Shown: positions 1 through 14,423, counted from the first letter of the stretch. The stretch is DNA of 64,000 nt from Derxia gummosa DSM 723 (GCF_000482785.1 NZ_AXWS01000019.1:1-64000); one strand, 5' to 3'. Numbers and translations are program-made. The notes: generated by a model from the letters alone, not told the origin.

Positions 1-94
1 CGCCCCGATCGCCATGGAAGAGGGCCTGCGCTTCGCCATCCGTGAAGGTGGCCGTACCGTCGGCGCCGGCGTCGTCGCGAAGATCATCGAGTAA
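1..94 (+). CDS. tuf: elongation factor Tu, 3' end only
   Basis: The first 94 bases read in frame as the last 30 residues of EF-Tu, including the C-terminal stretch [15 protein letters not shown] and ending KIIE before TAA at 92-94. EF-Tu carries aminoacyl-tRNA to the ribosome. The gene starts outside the window. A tuf copy followed by tRNA-Trp, secE and nusG is the usual proteobacterial arrangement, which supports the call despite the short fragment. Confidence 0.97.
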
Positions 95-167
95 TTCCTT
101 CCTGCGAGATCGATGAGTTCGAGTGCCAATTCGAACGCTTGAATCGCCTCGCAGAATCATGGTTTCT

Positions 168-243
168 AGGGGCATAGCTCAATTGGCAGAGCGTCGGTCT
201 CCAAAACCGAAGGTTGGGGGTTCGATTCCCTCTGCCCCTGCCA
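168..243 (+). tRNA. trnW: tRNA-Trp (anticodon CCA)
   Basis: The cloverleaf can be drawn by hand. The acceptor arms AGGGGCA (168-174) and TGCCCCT (233-239) pair perfectly. The anticodon stem TCGGT/ACCGA (194-198, 206-210) encloses a 7-base loop with anticodon CCA at 201-203. The T arm contains GTTCGATTC, the discriminator is G240, and the CCA end (241-243) is encoded. It lies between tuf and secE, its normal place in proteobacteria. Confidence 0.97.
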
Positions 244-282
244 TCTAACCGAAGCACCGCAACCAATAGCGGTGCGGCATCA

Positions 283-666
283 ATGACAAATCGCAGCGTC
301 GAGACCGTGTTGACTGCCGCTGACAAGGTCAAGGTTGCTCTTTCCTTGATTGTCATCGCCAGCGGTGTGATTGGCTTTTATGCATTGTCGGCGCAGCCGA
401 TGGTGTTGCGCGTTATCGTGGTGCTGGCCGCTCTCGGGGCGGCTATTGCCATTGCGTGGGTAAGCGAGCCGGGCAAGCAGTTTCTCGTATTTGCTCGCGA
501 AGCTTATCTGGAAGCCCGGCGGGTCACTTGGCCAACCCGGAAAGAGACGCTTCAGATGACAGGCGTGATCTTCGCTTTCGTCGTTGTGATGGCGTTGTTT
601 CTGTGGACAGTCGACAAGAGCCTCGAGTGGCTCCTGTATGACCTCATTCTCGGGTGGAAGCGCTAA
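283..666 (+). CDS. secE: preprotein translocase subunit SecE
   Basis: A 127-aa inner-membrane protein that clamps SecY in the SecYEG translocon. Two hydrophobic segments near the N-terminus (about residues 18-55) are followed by the conserved amphipathic region, whose signature [20 protein letters not shown] is at about residues 70-90, and then a final membrane segment (about 95-115). This matches the three-helix type of E. coli. The ATG at 283 is chosen because upstream in-frame codons run into the tRNA gene. The stop TAA overlaps the nusG start by one base, so translation of the two is probably coupled. Confidence 0.95.
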   Translation: MTNRSVETVLTAADKVKVALSLIVIASGVIGFYALSAQPMVLRVIVVLAALGAAIAIAWVSEPGKQFLVFAREAYLEARRVTWPTRKETLQMTGVIFAFVVVMALFLWTVDKSLEWLLYDLILGWKR

Positions 667-1217
667 TGGAAAATTCGTCCTCTGGCCAAAAGCGCTGGTA
701 TGTCGTGCACGCCTATTCCGGTATGGAAAAGAGCGTGCAGCGTGCATTGCAGGAGCGCGTCGAGCGCGCGGGCATGCAAGACAAATTTGGGCGGATTCTG
801 GTTCCGTCTGAAGAAGTTGTTGAAATCAAGAACGGACACAAGTCCATTTCCGAGCGCCGGTTCTTTCCGGGGTATGTGCTCGTGGAAATGGAAATGACTG
901 ATGACAGTTGGCACCTCGTGAAGAACACGAACAAGGTGACGGGATTCGTCGGCGGTGTCGGCAACAAGCCGACGCCCATCAGTCAGCGTGAAGTCGACAA
1001 GATCCTCACGCAGATGCAGGAAGGCGTTGAAAAACCACGCCCCAAGGTGCTATTCGAAGTTGGCGAGATGGTTCGTGTCAAAGACGGCCCTTTCACGGAT
1101 TTCAATGGCAATGTCGAAGAAGTGAACTACGAGAAAAGCCGTCTGCGCGTTTCGGTCACGATCTTCGGGCGGGCTACTCCGGTCGAACTGGAGTTTGGTC
1201 AGGTCGAGAAGGCTTGA
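666..1217 (+). CDS. nusG: transcription termination/antitermination protein NusG
   Basis: A 183-aa NusG. The N-terminal NGN domain starts [17 protein letters not shown] and contains [12 protein letters not shown]; the C-terminal KOW domain (about residues 127-183) contains [11 protein letters not shown] and ends with [10 protein letters not shown]. NusG binds the RNA polymerase clamp, suppresses pausing, and links to Rho or to ribosomal protein S10. Start 666 is preferred over an upstream in-frame ATG because it forms a TAATG junction with secE and gives the usual family length. Confidence 0.96.
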   Translation: MENSSSGQKRWYVVHAYSGMEKSVQRALQERVERAGMQDKFGRILVPSEEVVEIKNGHKSISERRFFPGYVLVEMEMTDDSWHLVKNTNKVTGFVGGVGNKPTPISQREVDKILTQMQEGVEKPRPKVLFEVGEMVRVKDGPFTDFNGNVEEVNYEKSRLRVSVTIFGRATPVELEFGQVEKA

Positions 1218-1332
1218 CGGCATCAATCAGCAGTTGATGTTCGCTATGGGGCGGCGCTGAACAGCCCCAGAGGAGCCGCAGTAGGTGATTCGTCACCGAG
1301 ACGGCGTTACCACTCGTGCTATTGGAAACATC

Positions 1333-1764
1333 ATGGCCAAGAAGATTATCGGCTTCATCAAGCTGCAAGTCCCGGCCGGCAAGGCGAATCCGTCGCCTCC
1401 GATCGGTCCCGCGCTGGGTCAGCGCGGCCTGAACATCATGGAATTCTGCAAGTCCTTCAATGCCCAGACCCAAGGCCTGGAAGTTGGATTGCCGATTCCT
1501 GTGGTGATCACCGCCTATGCGGACAAGTCCTTCACCTTCGTGATGAAGACGCCGCCGGCGACCATCCTCATCAAGAAGGCTGCTGGTATCCAGAAGGGTT
1601 CCTCAAAGCCTCATACCGATAAGGTCGGCAAGATTACTCGCGCGCAAGCCGAGGAAATCGCCAAGACCAAGCTCAAGGATCTGACGGCTGCCGATCTTGA
1701 CGCGGCTGTGCGCACCATTGCGGGCAGTGCCCGTTCGATGGGCATCACGGTGGAGGGTCTGTAA
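1333..1764 (+). CDS. rplK: 50S ribosomal protein L11
   Basis: A 143-aa L11, the standard length. It begins [20 protein letters not shown] and contains the [11 protein letters not shown] motif of the N-terminal domain and the rRNA-binding C-terminal domain ([27 protein letters not shown]). L11 forms the GTPase-associated centre with 23S rRNA and L10. The 115-base gap after nusG may hold the rplKA promoter and leader; no clear promoter was recognised. The stop overlaps the rplA start by one base. Confidence 0.97.
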   Translation: MAKKIIGFIKLQVPAGKANPSPPIGPALGQRGLNIMEFCKSFNAQTQGLEVGLPIPVVITAYADKSFTFVMKTPPATILIKKAAGIQKGSSKPHTDKVGKITRAQAEEIAKTKLKDLTAADLDAAVRTIAGSARSMGITVEGL

Positions 1765-2468
1765 TGGCTGCTCAGCAAACCAAGCGCAACAAGGCACTGC
1801 GCGCGAAGATCGATCGCACCAAGTTCTATCCGATCGCTGAAGCACTTTCGCTGATCAAGGAAACGGCCAACGCCAAGTTCGACGAGTCGATCGATGTCGC
1901 CGTTCAACTCGGTGTCGATCCCAAGAAGTCGGACCAGGTCGTGCGTGGCTCGGTGGTGCTGCCTGCCGGTACCGGCAAGAGCGTGCGTGTCGCCGTGTTC
2001 GCGCAAGGCGCTAAGGCCGAAGAAGCCAAGGCTGCCGGTGCCGATATCGTCGGTCTAGAAGATCTGGCCGAGCAGGTCAAGGCCGGCAATCTGAATTTCG
2101 ACATCGTGATCGCTTCGCCGGACACGATGCGTGTTGTGGGTACGCTTGGTCAGATTCTCGGCCCGCGCGGTCTGATGCCGAACCCAAAGGTCGGCACGGT
2201 CACGCCGGACGTGGTGACTGCCGTCAAAAACGCCAAGGCGGGTCAGGTTCAGTACCGTACCGACAAGGCCGGCATTATTCACGCGACCATCGGTCGTGCC
2301 TCGTTCACGCCCGAAGCGTTGCAAACCAACTTGGCCGCGCTGATCGAAGCGCTCAACAAGGCTAAGCCGGCTGCAGCCAAGGGTATCTACATGCGCAAGC
2401 TCGCGCTGTCGAGCACGATGGGCGTTGGCCTGCGTATCGATCAGACCTCGCTGGTTGCGTCAGTCTGA
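1764..2468 (+). CDS. rplA: 50S ribosomal protein L1
   Basis: A 234-aa L1, the L1-stalk protein that helps deacylated tRNA leave the E site. It carries [18 protein letters not shown], the domain II signature [17 protein letters not shown], and the C-terminal [13 protein letters not shown]. In E. coli L1 is the translational repressor of rplKA; an L1 site in the leader was not located here. Its ATG overlaps the L11 stop (TAATG), consistent with coupling. Confidence 0.97.
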   Translation: MAAQQTKRNKALRAKIDRTKFYPIAEALSLIKETANAKFDESIDVAVQLGVDPKKSDQVVRGSVVLPAGTGKSVRVAVFAQGAKAEEAKAAGADIVGLEDLAEQVKAGNLNFDIVIASPDTMRVVGTLGQILGPRGLMPNPKVGTVTPDVVTAVKNAKAGQVQYRTDKAGIIHATIGRASFTPEALQTNLAALIEALNKAKPAAAKGIYMRKLALSSTMGVGLRIDQTSLVASV

Positions 2469-2721
2469 GAGCAGGAATGCAAGTCGCAGCGCAAGCTGCG
2501 CAATGAACTTTGGGCCGTGTCGGGCCGGTAAAGCCGGGCACGGGTTGTCAAAGACCGCTGGGGGCAAGCCGGCAGTAGTGGCAAGCCTTAATCAAAGCCC
2601 AGCGTAGATGGCGGTCCCAAGGATTTGTAGTGTCGTTTGATGTGGATGCTCCAAACCTCGGTCGCCGTTTTATGGCCGGTGCAAGGTCGCAAGACTGAGC
2701 ACCATTCAGTGGAGTAGGACC
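2469..2721 (+). promoter_or_regulatory. rplJ leader, L10(L12)4-type autoregulatory RNA
   Basis: This 253-base non-coding gap lies where the L10 leader is found in proteobacteria. A long-range pairing is visible: GACC (2553-2556) with GGTC (2613-2616), and GCTGGG (2557-2562) with CCCAGC (2598-2603). The asymmetric bulge GTAGATGGC lies on the 3' strand only, the geometry of a kink-turn. The L10-L12 complex is known to bind such a leader and repress rplJL translation. The rplJ Shine-Dalgarno (GGAGTAGGA, 2711-2719) closes the region. A promoter for rplJL may also lie here but was not identified. Confidence 0.65.
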
Positions 2722-3252
2722 GTGGCTCTCAATCGCAATGAGAAGGCGGTTGTCATCGACGAGATTTCGGCCGAAGTGGCCAAGTCGCAGTCGATTGTCA
2801 TCGCCGAATACCGTGGTCTGGAAGTGGGCAAGATCACCGAACTGCGTCGTAAGGCGCGTGAATCGGGCGTCTACCTGCGAGTGCTGAAGAACACCCTGGC
2901 TCGTCGTGCCGTCGCCGGTACGCCGTTTGAAAAGCTTTCCGACTCGATGGTCGGTCCGCTGATCTACGGTTTTTCGGCTGACCCGGTTGCTGCCGCCAAG
3001 GTGCTGAACGATTTCGCGAAGGGTAACGACAAGCTGGTTCTCAAGGCCGGCGCGCTGCCCAATTCGGTGTTCGACGTCAACGGCGTGAAAGCCTTGGCGA
3101 CGATGCCGAGCCGCGAGGAACTGCTCGCCAAGCTGCTTGGCACGATGCAGGCCCCGATCGCCCAGTTCGTTCGCACGCTCAACGAAGTGCCTTCCAAGTT
3201 CGCGCGTGGCCTCGCTGCCGTTCGCGATCAGAAGGCCGAGCAAGGCGCGTAA
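2722..3252 (+). CDS. rplJ: 50S ribosomal protein L10
   Basis: A 176-aa L10, the base of the L7/L12 stalk. It begins with a GTG codon after a strong GGAGTAGGA ribosome-binding site (first residues [14 protein letters not shown]). It contains the RNA-binding core [20 protein letters not shown] and [19 protein letters not shown], and the C-terminal L12-binding helix. The C-terminus ([12 protein letters not shown]) makes it slightly longer than the roughly 165 residues common in relatives. It is cotranscribed with rplL, 51 bases downstream. Confidence 0.96.
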   Translation: MALNRNEKAVVIDEISAEVAKSQSIVIAEYRGLEVGKITELRRKARESGVYLRVLKNTLARRAVAGTPFEKLSDSMVGPLIYGFSADPVAAAKVLNDFAKGNDKLVLKAGALPNSVFDVNGVKALATMPSREELLAKLLGTMQAPIAQFVRTLNEVPSKFARGLAAVRDQKAEQGA

Positions 3253-3303
3253 CGCCTTCTCACTTCCGGAATATCAACGCATCCCTGTTTTGGAGTAACT
3301 CAA

Positions 3304-3687
3304 ATGGCACTTACCAAGGCTGAAATCCTCGACGCGATCGCCGGCATGACCGTGCTCGAACTGTCGGAACTGATCAAGGACCTCGAAGAGAAGTTCGGTG
3401 TGTCGGCTGCTGCCGCTGCTGTTGCCGTGGCCGCCCCGGCCGCTGGTGGCGCTGCTGCCGCCCCGGTCGAAGAACAGACCGAATTCACCGTTGTCCTGAC
3501 CGAAGTCGGCGCGAACAAGGTCAACGTCATCAAGGCAGTTCGTGAACTTACGGGCCTGGGCCTGAAGGAAGCGAAGGACCTGGTTGACGGCGCGCCGAAG
3601 CCCGTCAAGGAAGGCATCGCCAAGGCTGACGCCGAAGCCGCGAAGAAGAAGCTGGAAGAAGCTGGCGCCAAGGCCGAACTCAAGTAA
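3304..3687 (+). CDS. rplL: 50S ribosomal protein L7/L12
   Basis: A 127-aa stalk protein that recruits and activates translation GTPases. The N-terminal dimerisation domain ([21 protein letters not shown]) is followed by an Ala/Val/Pro-rich hinge (about residues 37-57) and the globular C-terminal domain with [20 protein letters not shown] and [13 protein letters not shown]. It is followed by an attenuator-like terminator before rpoB, which lets the cell make several L12 copies per polymerase. Confidence 0.97.
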   Translation: MALTKAEILDAIAGMTVLELSELIKDLEEKFGVSAAAAAVAVAAPAAGGAAAAPVEEQTEFTVVLTEVGANKVNVIKAVRELTGLGLKEAKDLVDGAPKPVKEGIAKADAEAAKKKLEEAGAKAELK

Positions 3688-3704
3688 TTCGCCTTGTCGT
3701 CATG

Positions 3705-3738
3705 CCCGGAAGGTCGCTCGCGATCTTCCGGGTTTTTG
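3705..3738 (+). terminator. rplL-rpoB attenuator (intrinsic terminator)
   Basis: CCCGGAAGGTCG (3705-3716) pairs with CGATCTTCCGGG (3721-3732), giving a 12-bp stem with one G-U pair and a 4-base loop. It is followed by TTTTT (3733-3737). A partial terminator in this position is known in E. coli, where it lowers rpoBC transcription relative to rplJL. Confidence 0.85.
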
Positions 3739-3773
3739 CGTTTATGCGGAACGTATTGAAACCAGACGTTTCG

Positions 3774-3847
3774 CAGAGAAAAGTCGGCCATGACCTTGCG
3801 GGCCGGCGACCGTATTCAGCGACAAGGTCATCGCCTACTTTTCTCTG
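3774..3847 (+). promoter_or_regulatory. two-arm hairpin in the rpoB leader
   Basis: Perfect 11-base arms CAGAGAAAAGT (3774-3784) and ACTTTTCTCTG (3837-3847) enclose a second perfect 8-base pair, TGACCTTG (3791-3798) and CAAGGTCA (3823-3830), with 6-base internal loops between them. The structure ends 8 bases before the rpoB Shine-Dalgarno GGAG. E. coli has an RNase III processing site in the same rplL-rpoB spacer, so a processing role is likely by analogy. Confidence 0.6.
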
Positions 3848-3865
3848 TCATAGAACGGAGCCTAC

Positions 3866-7975
<4,110 letters not shown>

Positions 7976-7996
7976 TCGGGACTGCAAGGAGAACGC

Positions 7997-10900
7997 ATGA
8001 AGGCGCTACTCGATCTGTTCAAGCAGGTCCAACAGGACGAACAATTCGACGCGATCCGCATCGGTCTTGCGTCGCCCGAGAAGATTCGCTCGTGGTCGTT
8101 CGGCGAAGTCAAGAAGCCCGAGACCATCAACTACCGCACGTTCAAGCCGGAACGCGATGGCCTGTTCTGCGCCAAGATCTTTGGCCCGATCAAGGACTAC
8201 GAGTGCCTGTGCGGCAAGTACAAGCGCCTCAAGCATCGCGGCGTGATCTGCGAGAAGTGCGGTGTTGAAGTCACGCTGGCCAAGGTGCGCCGTGAGCGCA
8301 TGGGTCACATCGAACTGGCGTCGCCGGTCGCGCACATCTGGTTCCTGAAGTCGCTGCCGTCGCGTCTGGGCATGGTGCTCGACATGACGCTGCGCGACAT
8401 CGAACGCGTGCTGTACTTCGAGGCATTTGTCGTGACCGATCCCGGCATGACGATGCTCAAGCGCGCCCAGATCCTGTCGCCCGATCAGTACGACCAGGAA
8501 TGGGAAAAGAATCCGGATGAATTCACCGCCTTCATGGGCGCGGAAGGCATCCGCGAGCTGCTGCGCACGATCGACATCGAGCGCGAGATCGAGCAGCTGC
8601 GTCAGGATCTGGCCGCCACGGGCTCGGAAGCCAAGATCAAGAAGATCGCCAAGCGCCTGAAGGTGCTGGAAGGCTTCCAGAAGTCGGGCATCAAGCCGGA
8701 CTGGATGATCATGGAAGTGCTGCCGGTGCTGCCACCGGAGCTGCGTCCGCTGGTGCCGCTGGATGGCGGTCGCTTCGCCACGTCGGACCTGAACGACCTC
8801 TATCGTCGCGTCATTAACCGGAACAACCGTCTCAAGCGCCTGCTCGAGCTGAAGGCGCCCGAGATCATCGTCCGCAACGAAAAGCGGATGCTCCAGGAAG
8901 CGGTGGATTCGCTGCTCGACAACGGCCGTCGCGGCAAGGCGATGACCGGCGCGAACAAGCGTCCGCTGAAGTCGCTGGCCGAGATGATCAAGGGCAAGGG
9001 CGGCCGCTTCCGTCAGAACCTGCTGGGCAAGCGCGTCGACTACTCGGGCCGTTCGGTCATCGTGGTGGGCCCGACGCTCAAGCTGCATCAGTGCGGCCTG
9101 CCGAAGCTGATGGCGCTGGAACTGTTCAAGCCCTTCATCTTCAACCGCCTAGAACAGATGGGCCTCGCGCCCACGATCAAGGCGGCGAAGAAGGCGGTCG
9201 AATCGCAGATTCCCGAGGTGTGGGACATCCTCGAAGAAGTGATCCGCGAACACCCGATCATGCTGAACCGTGCGCCGACGCTGCACCGCCTCGGCATCCA
9301 GGCCTTCGAACCGCAACTGGTCGAAGGCAAGGCGATCAACCTGCATCCGCTCGTCTGCGCGGCGTTCAACGCCGACTTCGACGGTGACCAGATGGCCGTC
9401 CACGTGCCGCTGTCGCTCGAAGCGCAGATGGAAGCGCGCTCGCTGATGCTGGCGTCGAACAACGTGCTGTTCCCGGCCTCGGGCGATCCGTCGATCGTGC
9501 CGTCGCAGGACATCGTGCTCGGCCTGTACTACGCGACGCGCGACAAGATCAACGGCAAGGGCGAGGGCATGATCTTCGCCGACGTCGACGAGGTGCAGCG
9601 CGCCTACGACAACAAGGAAGTCGAGATTGCCACGCGCATCACGGTGCGCCTGCGCGAGGTCGAAGTGGACAAGGCGACGGGCATCCGCACGCCGAAGATC
9701 ACGCGTTACGACACGACCGTCGGCCGCGCGCTGCTGTCGACCATCCTTCCGGAAGGCCTGCCGTTCACGGTGATGAACCGCGCGCTCAAGAAGAAGGAAA
9801 TCTCGAAGCTCATCAACGTGTCGTTCCGCCGTTGCGGTCTGCGCGCGACCGTGGTCTTCGCCGACCAGCTGATGCAGTCGGGCTTCCGTCTGGCGACGCG
9901 CGCCGGCATCTCGATCGCGATGGGCGACATGCTCATCCCGGCGAGCAAGGCGCCGCTGGTCGAGGCCGCCGAAAACGAGGTGAAGGAGATCGAGCAGCAG
10001 TACGCCTCGGGTCTCGTCACCAAGGGCGAGCGCTACAACAAGGTCATCGACATCTGGGGCCGTGCCGGCGACCAGGTGGGCAAGGAGATGATGAAGCACC
10101 TGGCTGTCGAGAAGACCATCGACCGTCACGGCAAGGAAGTGGATCAGGAGTCGTTCAATGCCATCTACATGATGGCCGACTCGGGTGCGCGCGGTTCGGC
10201 CGCCCAGATCCGCCAGCTCGCGGGCATGCGGGGCCTGATGGCCAAGCCTGACGGCTCGATCATCGAGACGCCGATTACCGCGAACTTCCGCGAAGGCCTG
10301 AACGTTCTGCAGTACTTCATCTCGACCCACGGCGCCCGTAAGGGTCTGGCCGACACGGCGCTGAAGACCGCGAACTCGGGCTATCTGACCCGTCGTCTGG
10401 TGGACGTGACCCAGGATCTGGTCGTGATCGAGGACGATTGCGGCACCGACTCGGGCGTGGTGATGCGCGCCCTGGTCGAGGGCGGTGAAGTCATCGAGGC
10501 GCTGCGCGACCGGATTCTCGGCCGCACGACCGCGATCGACGTCAACCATCCCGAAACCAGCGAGGTCGTGTTCCCGGCCGGCACGCTGCTGGACGAGGAC
10601 GCGGTCGAGGCGATCGAGTCGCTCGGCATCGACGAGGTCAAGGTGCGCACCGCGCTGACCTGCGCCACGCGCTACGGCATCTGCGCCAAGTGCTACGGCC
10701 GCGATCTGGGCCGCGGCGTGCTGGTCAACACCGGCGAAGCGGTCGGCGTCATCGCCGCCCAGTCGATCGGTGAACCCGGCACGCAGCTGACGATGCGTAC
10801 CTTCCACATCGGTGGCGCGGCGTCGCGCGCGGCGGTGGCCTCTGGCGTGGAAGCCAAGAGCAACGGCACCGTGCGCTTCACGGCAGCGATGCGCTACGTC

Positions 10901-12223
10901 ACGAACACGAAGGGCGAGCAGGTCGTTATCACGCGCTCGGGCGAAGTCATCATCACCGACGACAACGGCCGCGAACGCGAACGCCACAAGATTCCCTACG
11001 GCGCGACGCTGCTCCAGCTCGACGGCAAGGTGGTCAAGGCCGGCACGCAGCTCGCCACCTGGGACCCGCTGACCCGCCCGATCATTACCGAGCACGGCGG
11101 TCAGGTGAAGTTCGAGCACGTCGAGGAAGGCGTGACGGTCGCCAAGCAGATCGACGAGGTCACCGGCCTCTCGACGCTGGTCGTCATCGACTCGAAGCGC
11201 CGCAGCACGAGCAAGGTCACGATCCGCCCGACCGTCAAGCTGCTCGACGAGCACGGCAAGGAAGTGAAGGTTCCGGGTACCGAACACCCGGTAACGATCA
11301 CTTTCCCGACCGGCGCGCTGATCACCGTGAAGGACGGTCAGCAGATCGGTGGCGGTGAGGTGCTGGCCCGTATCCCGACCGAATCGCAGAAGACCCGCGA
11401 CATCACCGGTGGTCTGCCGCGCGTGGCCGAGCTGTTCGAGGCCCGTTCGCCCAAGGATGCCGGCATGCTCGCCGACGTCACCGGCACGGTCACCTTCGGC
11501 AAGGAAACCAAGGGCAAGCAGCGCCTGATCATCACCGATCTCGACGGCGTCGCTCACGAGTTCCTGATCCCGAAGGACAAGAATGTGCTGGTGCACGACG
11601 GCCAGGTCGTCAACAAGGGTGAACTGATCGTCGATGGTCCGGCCGATCCGCAGGACATCCTGCGTCTGCTGGGCATCGAGGCCCTCGCGCGCTACATCGT
11701 CGATGAAGTCCAGGACGTCTATCGACTCCAGGGCGTGAAGATCAACGACAAGCACATCGAGGTGATCGTTCGCCAGATGCTGCGTCGCGTGCAGGTGACC
11801 GACGCGGGCGATACCGGCTTCATTCCCGGCGAGCAGGTCGAGCGCTCGGAGCTGCTGGACGCGAACGACGCGGTCATCGAGAAGGGCGGTCGTCCGGCGC
11901 TGTACGACAACGTGCTGCTCGGCATCACGAAGGCCTCGCTGTCGACCGACTCGTTCATCTCGGCGGCGTCGTTCCAGGAAACGACTCGCGTGCTGACCGA
12001 GGCGGCGATCATGGGCAAGCGCGACGAACTGCGCGGCCTGAAGGAGAACGTGATCGTCGGTCGCCTGATCCCGGCCGGTACTGGTCTGGCCTATCACACG
12101 GCTCGCAAGGTGAAGGAGTCGCAGGACGCGCTCGAAGCCGCCGCGCTGGCTGCGCTGGAAGCGATGCCAGCCTCGGCCGAGCTGTCGGCGCACAACGAGG
12201 AAAGCCCGTCCGAAGAGGGCTGA
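7997..12223 (+). CDS. rpoC: DNA-directed RNA polymerase subunit beta'
   Basis: The 1408-aa beta' subunit. The N-terminal zinc ribbon has four cysteines in [19 protein letters not shown] (about residues 70-88). The catalytic Mg-binding loop is [16 protein letters not shown] (about residues 455-470). The second zinc site uses [13 protein letters not shown], and the bridge helix/trigger loop region includes [22 protein letters not shown]. The start follows an AAGGAG ribosome-binding site. An intrinsic terminator follows. Confidence 0.98.
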   Translation: MKALLDLFKQVQQDEQFDAIRIGLASPEKIRSWSFGEVKKPETINYRTFKPERDGLFCAKIFGPIKDYECLCGKYKRLKHRGVICEKCGVEVTLAKVRRERMGHIELASPVAHIWFLKSLPSRLGMVLDMTLRDIERVLYFEAFVVTDPGMTMLKRAQILSPDQYDQEWEKNPDEFTAFMGAEGIRELLRTIDIEREIEQLRQDLAATGSEAKIKKIAKRLKVLEGFQKSGIKPDWMIMEVLPVLPPELRPLVPLDGGRFATSDLNDLYRRVINRNNRLKRLLELKAPEIIVRNEKRMLQEAVDSLLDNGRRGKAMTGANKRPLKSLAEMIKGKGGRFRQNLLGKRVDYSGRSVIVVGPTLKLHQCGLPKLMALELFKPFIFNRLEQMGLAPTIKAAKKAVESQIPEVWDILEEVIREHPIMLNRAPTLHRLGIQAFEPQLVEGKAINLHPLVCAAFNADFDGDQMAVHVPLSLEAQMEARSLMLASNNVLFPASGDPSIVPSQDIVLGLYYATRDKINGKGEGMIFADVDEVQRAYDNKEVEIATRITVRLREVEVDKATGIRTPKITRYDTTVGRALLSTILPEGLPFTVMNRALKKKEISKLINVSFRRCGLRATVVFADQLMQSGFRLATRAGISIAMGDMLIPASKAPLVEAAENEVKEIEQQYASGLVTKGERYNKVIDIWGRAGDQVGKEMMKHLAVEKTIDRHGKEVDQESFNAIYMMADSGARGSAAQIRQLAGMRGLMAKPDGSIIETPITANFREGLNVLQYFISTHGARKGLADTALKTANSGYLTRRLVDVTQDLVVIEDDCGTDSGVVMRALVEGGEVIEALRDRILGRTTAIDVNHPETSEVVFPAGTLLDEDAVEAIESLGIDEVKVRTALTCATRYGICAKCYGRDLGRGVLVNTGEAVGVIAAQSIGEPGTQLTMRTFHIGGAASRAAVASGVEAKSNGTVRFTAAMRYVTNTKGEQVVITRSGEVIITDDNGRERERHKIPYGATLLQLDGKVVKAGTQLATWDPLTRPIITEHGGQVKFEHVEEGVTVAKQIDEVTGLSTLVVIDSKRRSTSKVTIRPTVKLLDEHGKEVKVPGTEHPVTITFPTGALITVKDGQQIGGGEVLARIPTESQKTRDITGGLPRVAELFEARSPKDAGMLADVTGTVTFGKETKGKQRLIITDLDGVAHEFLIPKDKNVLVHDGQVVNKGELIVDGPADPQDILRLLGIEALARYIVDEVQDVYRLQGVKINDKHIEVIVRQMLRRVQVTDAGDTGFIPGEQVERSELLDANDAVIEKGGRPALYDNVLLGITKASLSTDSFISAASFQETTRVLTEAAIMGKRDELRGLKENVIVGRLIPAGTGLAYHTARKVKESQDALEAAALAALEAMPASAELSAHNEESPSEEG

Positions 12224-12260
12224 CCGACACCCGCGCGTCGCAAGGCGCGCCGGGCGTGAT

Positions 12261-12290
12261 CAAAGGGGCCGCTTGCGGCCCCTTTGTTTT
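12261..12290 (+). terminator. terminator after rpoC
   Basis: CAAAGGGGCCGC (12261-12272) and GCGGCCCCTTTG (12275-12286) form a perfect 12-bp palindrome around TT (the innermost pairs must open), followed by TTTT. It ends the long rpl-rpo transcript. Confidence 0.88.
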
Positions 12291-12351
12291 GGGCCGGAGG
12301 CGCAGGCATCGACCGATCCGTATCGGCAGGAGACGCTTGTGCTGCGGGCAA

Positions 12352-12376
12352 GAAAAAGGGCGCCACCGGGGCGCCC
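12352..12376 (-). terminator. terminator after tatC (minus strand)
   Basis: Read on the minus strand, GGGCGCC and GGCGCCC (12358-12364 and 12370-12376 on +) form a 7-bp GC stem with a 5-base loop. The stem is followed by TTTTTCT. It lies 30 bases after the tatC stop and back to back with the rpoC terminator, so the convergent transcripts are separated. Confidence 0.85.
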
Positions 12377-12405
12377 CTCTCCAGGTTGCGGCAAGCGCCG
12401 CCGGA

Positions 12406-13176
12406 TCAGGCGGCGTCGGAGCCGGTGACTTCATCGTCAGCCGGCTTTTCCCTCGGTGCGACGAAACGCGCGACGAACACGCCCGCCTCGTACAGCAGAA
12501 TCAGCGGGATCGCGAGCATCAGCTGGGACAGCACGTCAGGCGGCGTGACGATGGCCGCCACGACGAAGGCGCCGACGATCATGTAGGGCCGGATCTCCTT
12601 GAGCTTGGCAACGCTCACGAGGCCGAAGCGCACCAGCACCACGACCACGATCGGCACCTCGAAAGTCGCGCCGAAGGCCAGGAACATGCCGAGCACGAAG
12701 CTGAAGTAGGCGTCGATGTCGGGCGCGACCTGCACCGAGGCCGGCGCGAAGCCTGCCACCGCCTTGAACACCACGCCGAATACGAAGAAGTAGCAGAACG
12801 CCATCCCTAGCAGGAACAGCGCAAAGCTCGACGTGAGGATGGGCAGCGCGAAGCGCTTTTCGTGCTGGTAGAGCCCCGGCGCCACGAAGGCCCAGGCCTG
12901 GTAGAGCACATAGGGCAGCGCGATCACGAAGCCCACCAGCAGCACGACCTTGAGCGGCACGACGAAAGGCGCGATCACGCCCGTCGCGAGCAGCTTGCTG
13001 CCCGTGGGCAGCGCGGCAAGCAGCGGCGCCGACAGCAGGTCGAAGATCTGCTGCATGAAGGGCGTGAGCGCAAGCGTCACGGCGATGACCGCGATCGCCG
13101 CGCGCACGAGGCGGGCGCGCAGCTCGATCAGATGGGAGATGAAGCTCTCTTCCGGGGCTTGCTGCTGGTCGGTCAT
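12406..13176 (-). CDS. tatC: Sec-independent translocase TatC
   Basis: A 256-aa polytopic inner-membrane protein, the receptor for twin-arginine signal peptides. It contains the N-terminal cytoplasmic motif SFISHLIELRARLVRA, six hydrophobic segments, the periplasmic FVAPGLYQHEKRFALP loop and the TPPDVLSQLMLAIPL motif near TM5. Its ATG overlaps the tatB stop (ATGA). It is the last gene of the his-HIT-tat gene string and is followed by its own terminator. Confidence 0.96.
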   Translation of the reverse strand: MTDQQQAPEESFISHLIELRARLVRAAIAVIAVTLALTPFMQQIFDLLSAPLLAALPTGSKLLATGVIAPFVVPLKVVLLVGFVIALPYVLYQAWAFVAPGLYQHEKRFALPILTSSFALFLLGMAFCYFFVFGVVFKAVAGFAPASVQVAPDIDAYFSFVLGMFLAFGATFEVPIVVVVLVRFGLVSVAKLKEIRPYMIVGAFVVAAIVTPPDVLSQLMLAIPLILLYEAGVFVARFVAPREKPADDEVTGSDAA

Positions 13177-13778
13177 GAGGTGGCGGTTCGGCGGAGCGCC
13201 CGGCGCGGGCGGGCGGCGCGGGCGCGCGGCGCGTACTTGAAGCCGGCCGGCGCGTCGCCCTCGGCGAGCAGGCGGCGCAGCGCGGCGAGTTCGTCGGCAA
13301 GCTGCTCGACGGTCGGCGCGGGCTTGATGAATTCGCCCTGCGCGAAAGCGTTGTGCGGATCGTTCTGCCAGTCCCGCGTGGCGGGCCAGGTGCTGTCCTG
13401 CGTACCGGCATCGGCATGCATGCCGGCGTGATCGCCGGAATGCGGCGTGCTGGCCGCCGCGACGGCGGATTCGGTCTCGGCGTTGAGCTGCTGGACTTCG
13501 CGGCGCGCGGCGTCGATTTCCTGGTGGACGGTCTGCACGTTCTCGTCCACGGTCTTCTTGAGTTCGCGCGCCGATTCCTCGATCTGCTGCTGCATCTTGC
13601 GCAGCTCGGCCAGCTCGACCTCGCGGTTGATGTCGGCCTTGACGTCGTTGACGTAGCGCTGGGCCTTGGCGACCCACTGGCCCATCGTGCGCGCGACCTT
13701 GGGGAGTTTTTCCGGGCCGAGCACCACGAGCGCCACGGCGCCGATGATGGTCAGTTCACCGAAGCTGAAATCGAGCAT
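13173..13778 (-). CDS. tatB: Sec-independent translocase TatB
   Basis: A 201-aa protein with the TatB N-terminus MLDFSFGELTIIGAVALVVLGPEKLP: one short membrane helix, then an amphipathic helix. A long charged, Gln/Glu-rich coiled region and a Pro/Ala/Arg-rich tail follow. TatB works with TatC in substrate recognition. The C-terminal half (from about residue 100) is low in complexity and variable in this family. It overlaps tatC by 4 bases. Confidence 0.93.
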   Translation of the reverse strand: MLDFSFGELTIIGAVALVVLGPEKLPKVARTMGQWVAKAQRYVNDVKADINREVELAELRKMQQQIEESARELKKTVDENVQTVHQEIDAARREVQQLNAETESAVAAASTPHSGDHAGMHADAGTQDSTWPATRDWQNDPHNAFAQGEFIKPAPTVEQLADELAALRRLLAEGDAPAGFKYAPRARAARPRRALRRTATS

Positions 13779-13841
13779 CGACGCCTGGGGGAGGGAGGAG
13801 GAAAGGGGGCGGGATGGCGGCGGCGCTCAGGCCGCCGGCGA

Positions 13842-14039
13842 TCACTTTTCCTTGGCTTCGACGTCGATGGTCTTCTTGGCGTCGGTCGATTGCGGCGCGT
13901 TGCCTTCGGCCATGCCTTCCTTGAAGCCGCGCACCGCGCCGCCCAGGTCCTTGCCCACGCTGCTCAGCTTCTTGGTGCCGAAGACCAGCACCACGATGAC
14001 CAGCACGATGAGCCAATGCCAGATGCTCAGACTGCCCAT
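13842..14039 (-). CDS. tatA: Sec-independent translocase TatA
   Basis: A 65-aa pore-forming Tat subunit. It has the N-terminal membrane helix [21 protein letters not shown], then the amphipathic helix [18 protein letters not shown], then a short acidic/lysine tail. The FGTKKL hinge and GxxxGGAxxxFKxG pattern are typical of TatA rather than TatB. It lies 63 bases upstream of tatB. Confidence 0.95.
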   Translation of the reverse strand: MGSLSIWHWLIVLVIVVLVFGTKKLSSVGKDLGGAVRGFKEGMAEGNAPQSTDAKKTIDVEAKEK

Positions 14040-14072
14040 GTCGATTCCTTCAAGTGATGTGCGCGGCGGCGA

Positions 14073-14423
14073 TCAGCCGACCAGTTGCGCGTTGCTCCAG
14101 GGGCGGGGGCCCCCGATGATGTGCATGTGGAGGTGGAACACCACCTGCCCGCCGTCCTTGCCCGTGTTGAACAGGGTCTTGAATCCGTTGCCGGCGCCGA
14201 ACTCGGCGGCCAGCTTGGGCGCGAGAACAAGCATTTTACCCAGCAGCGCCTGATGCTCTTCCGTCACCCCGGCGAGGCTCTCGATGTGCTGCTTGGGAAT
14301 CACCAGCAGGTGAACCGGCGCCGCCGGCGCGATGTCGTGGAAGGCGATCAGGTCATCGTCCTCGTAGACCACCTTGGCCGGGATCTCGTGGCGCGCGATC
14401 TTGCAGAAGATGCAATCGGTCAT
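14073..14423 (-). CDS. HIT-family nucleotide-binding hydrolase (HinT-like)
   Basis: A 116-aa histidine-triad protein. It starts MTDCIFCKIARHEIPAKVVYEDD, as in the HinT/PKCI branch, and carries the catalytic HLHMHIIGG motif near residue 100. HinT proteins hydrolyse purine nucleoside phosphoramidates and aminoacyl-adenylates. A HIT gene between hisE and tatA is a common betaproteobacterial arrangement. The biological substrate cannot be told from sequence. Confidence 0.93.
   Translation of the reverse strand: MTDCIFCKIARHEIPAKVVYEDDDLIAFHDIAPAAPVHLLVIPKQHIESLAGVTEEHQALLGKMLVLAPKLAAEFGAGNGFKTLFNTGKDGGQVVFHLHMHIIGGPRPWSNAQLVG

Noticed and set aside
1247-1268. GGGGC/GCCCC pairing between nusG and rplK as a terminator
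   Set aside because: Only a 5-bp stem with no T-run; cotranscription or a leader role is at least as likely.
9149-12193. 1014-codon open frame opposite rpoC
   Set aside because: Same reasons: antisense shadow of rpoC with an Arg/Asp/His-rich low-complexity product and no ribosome-binding site.
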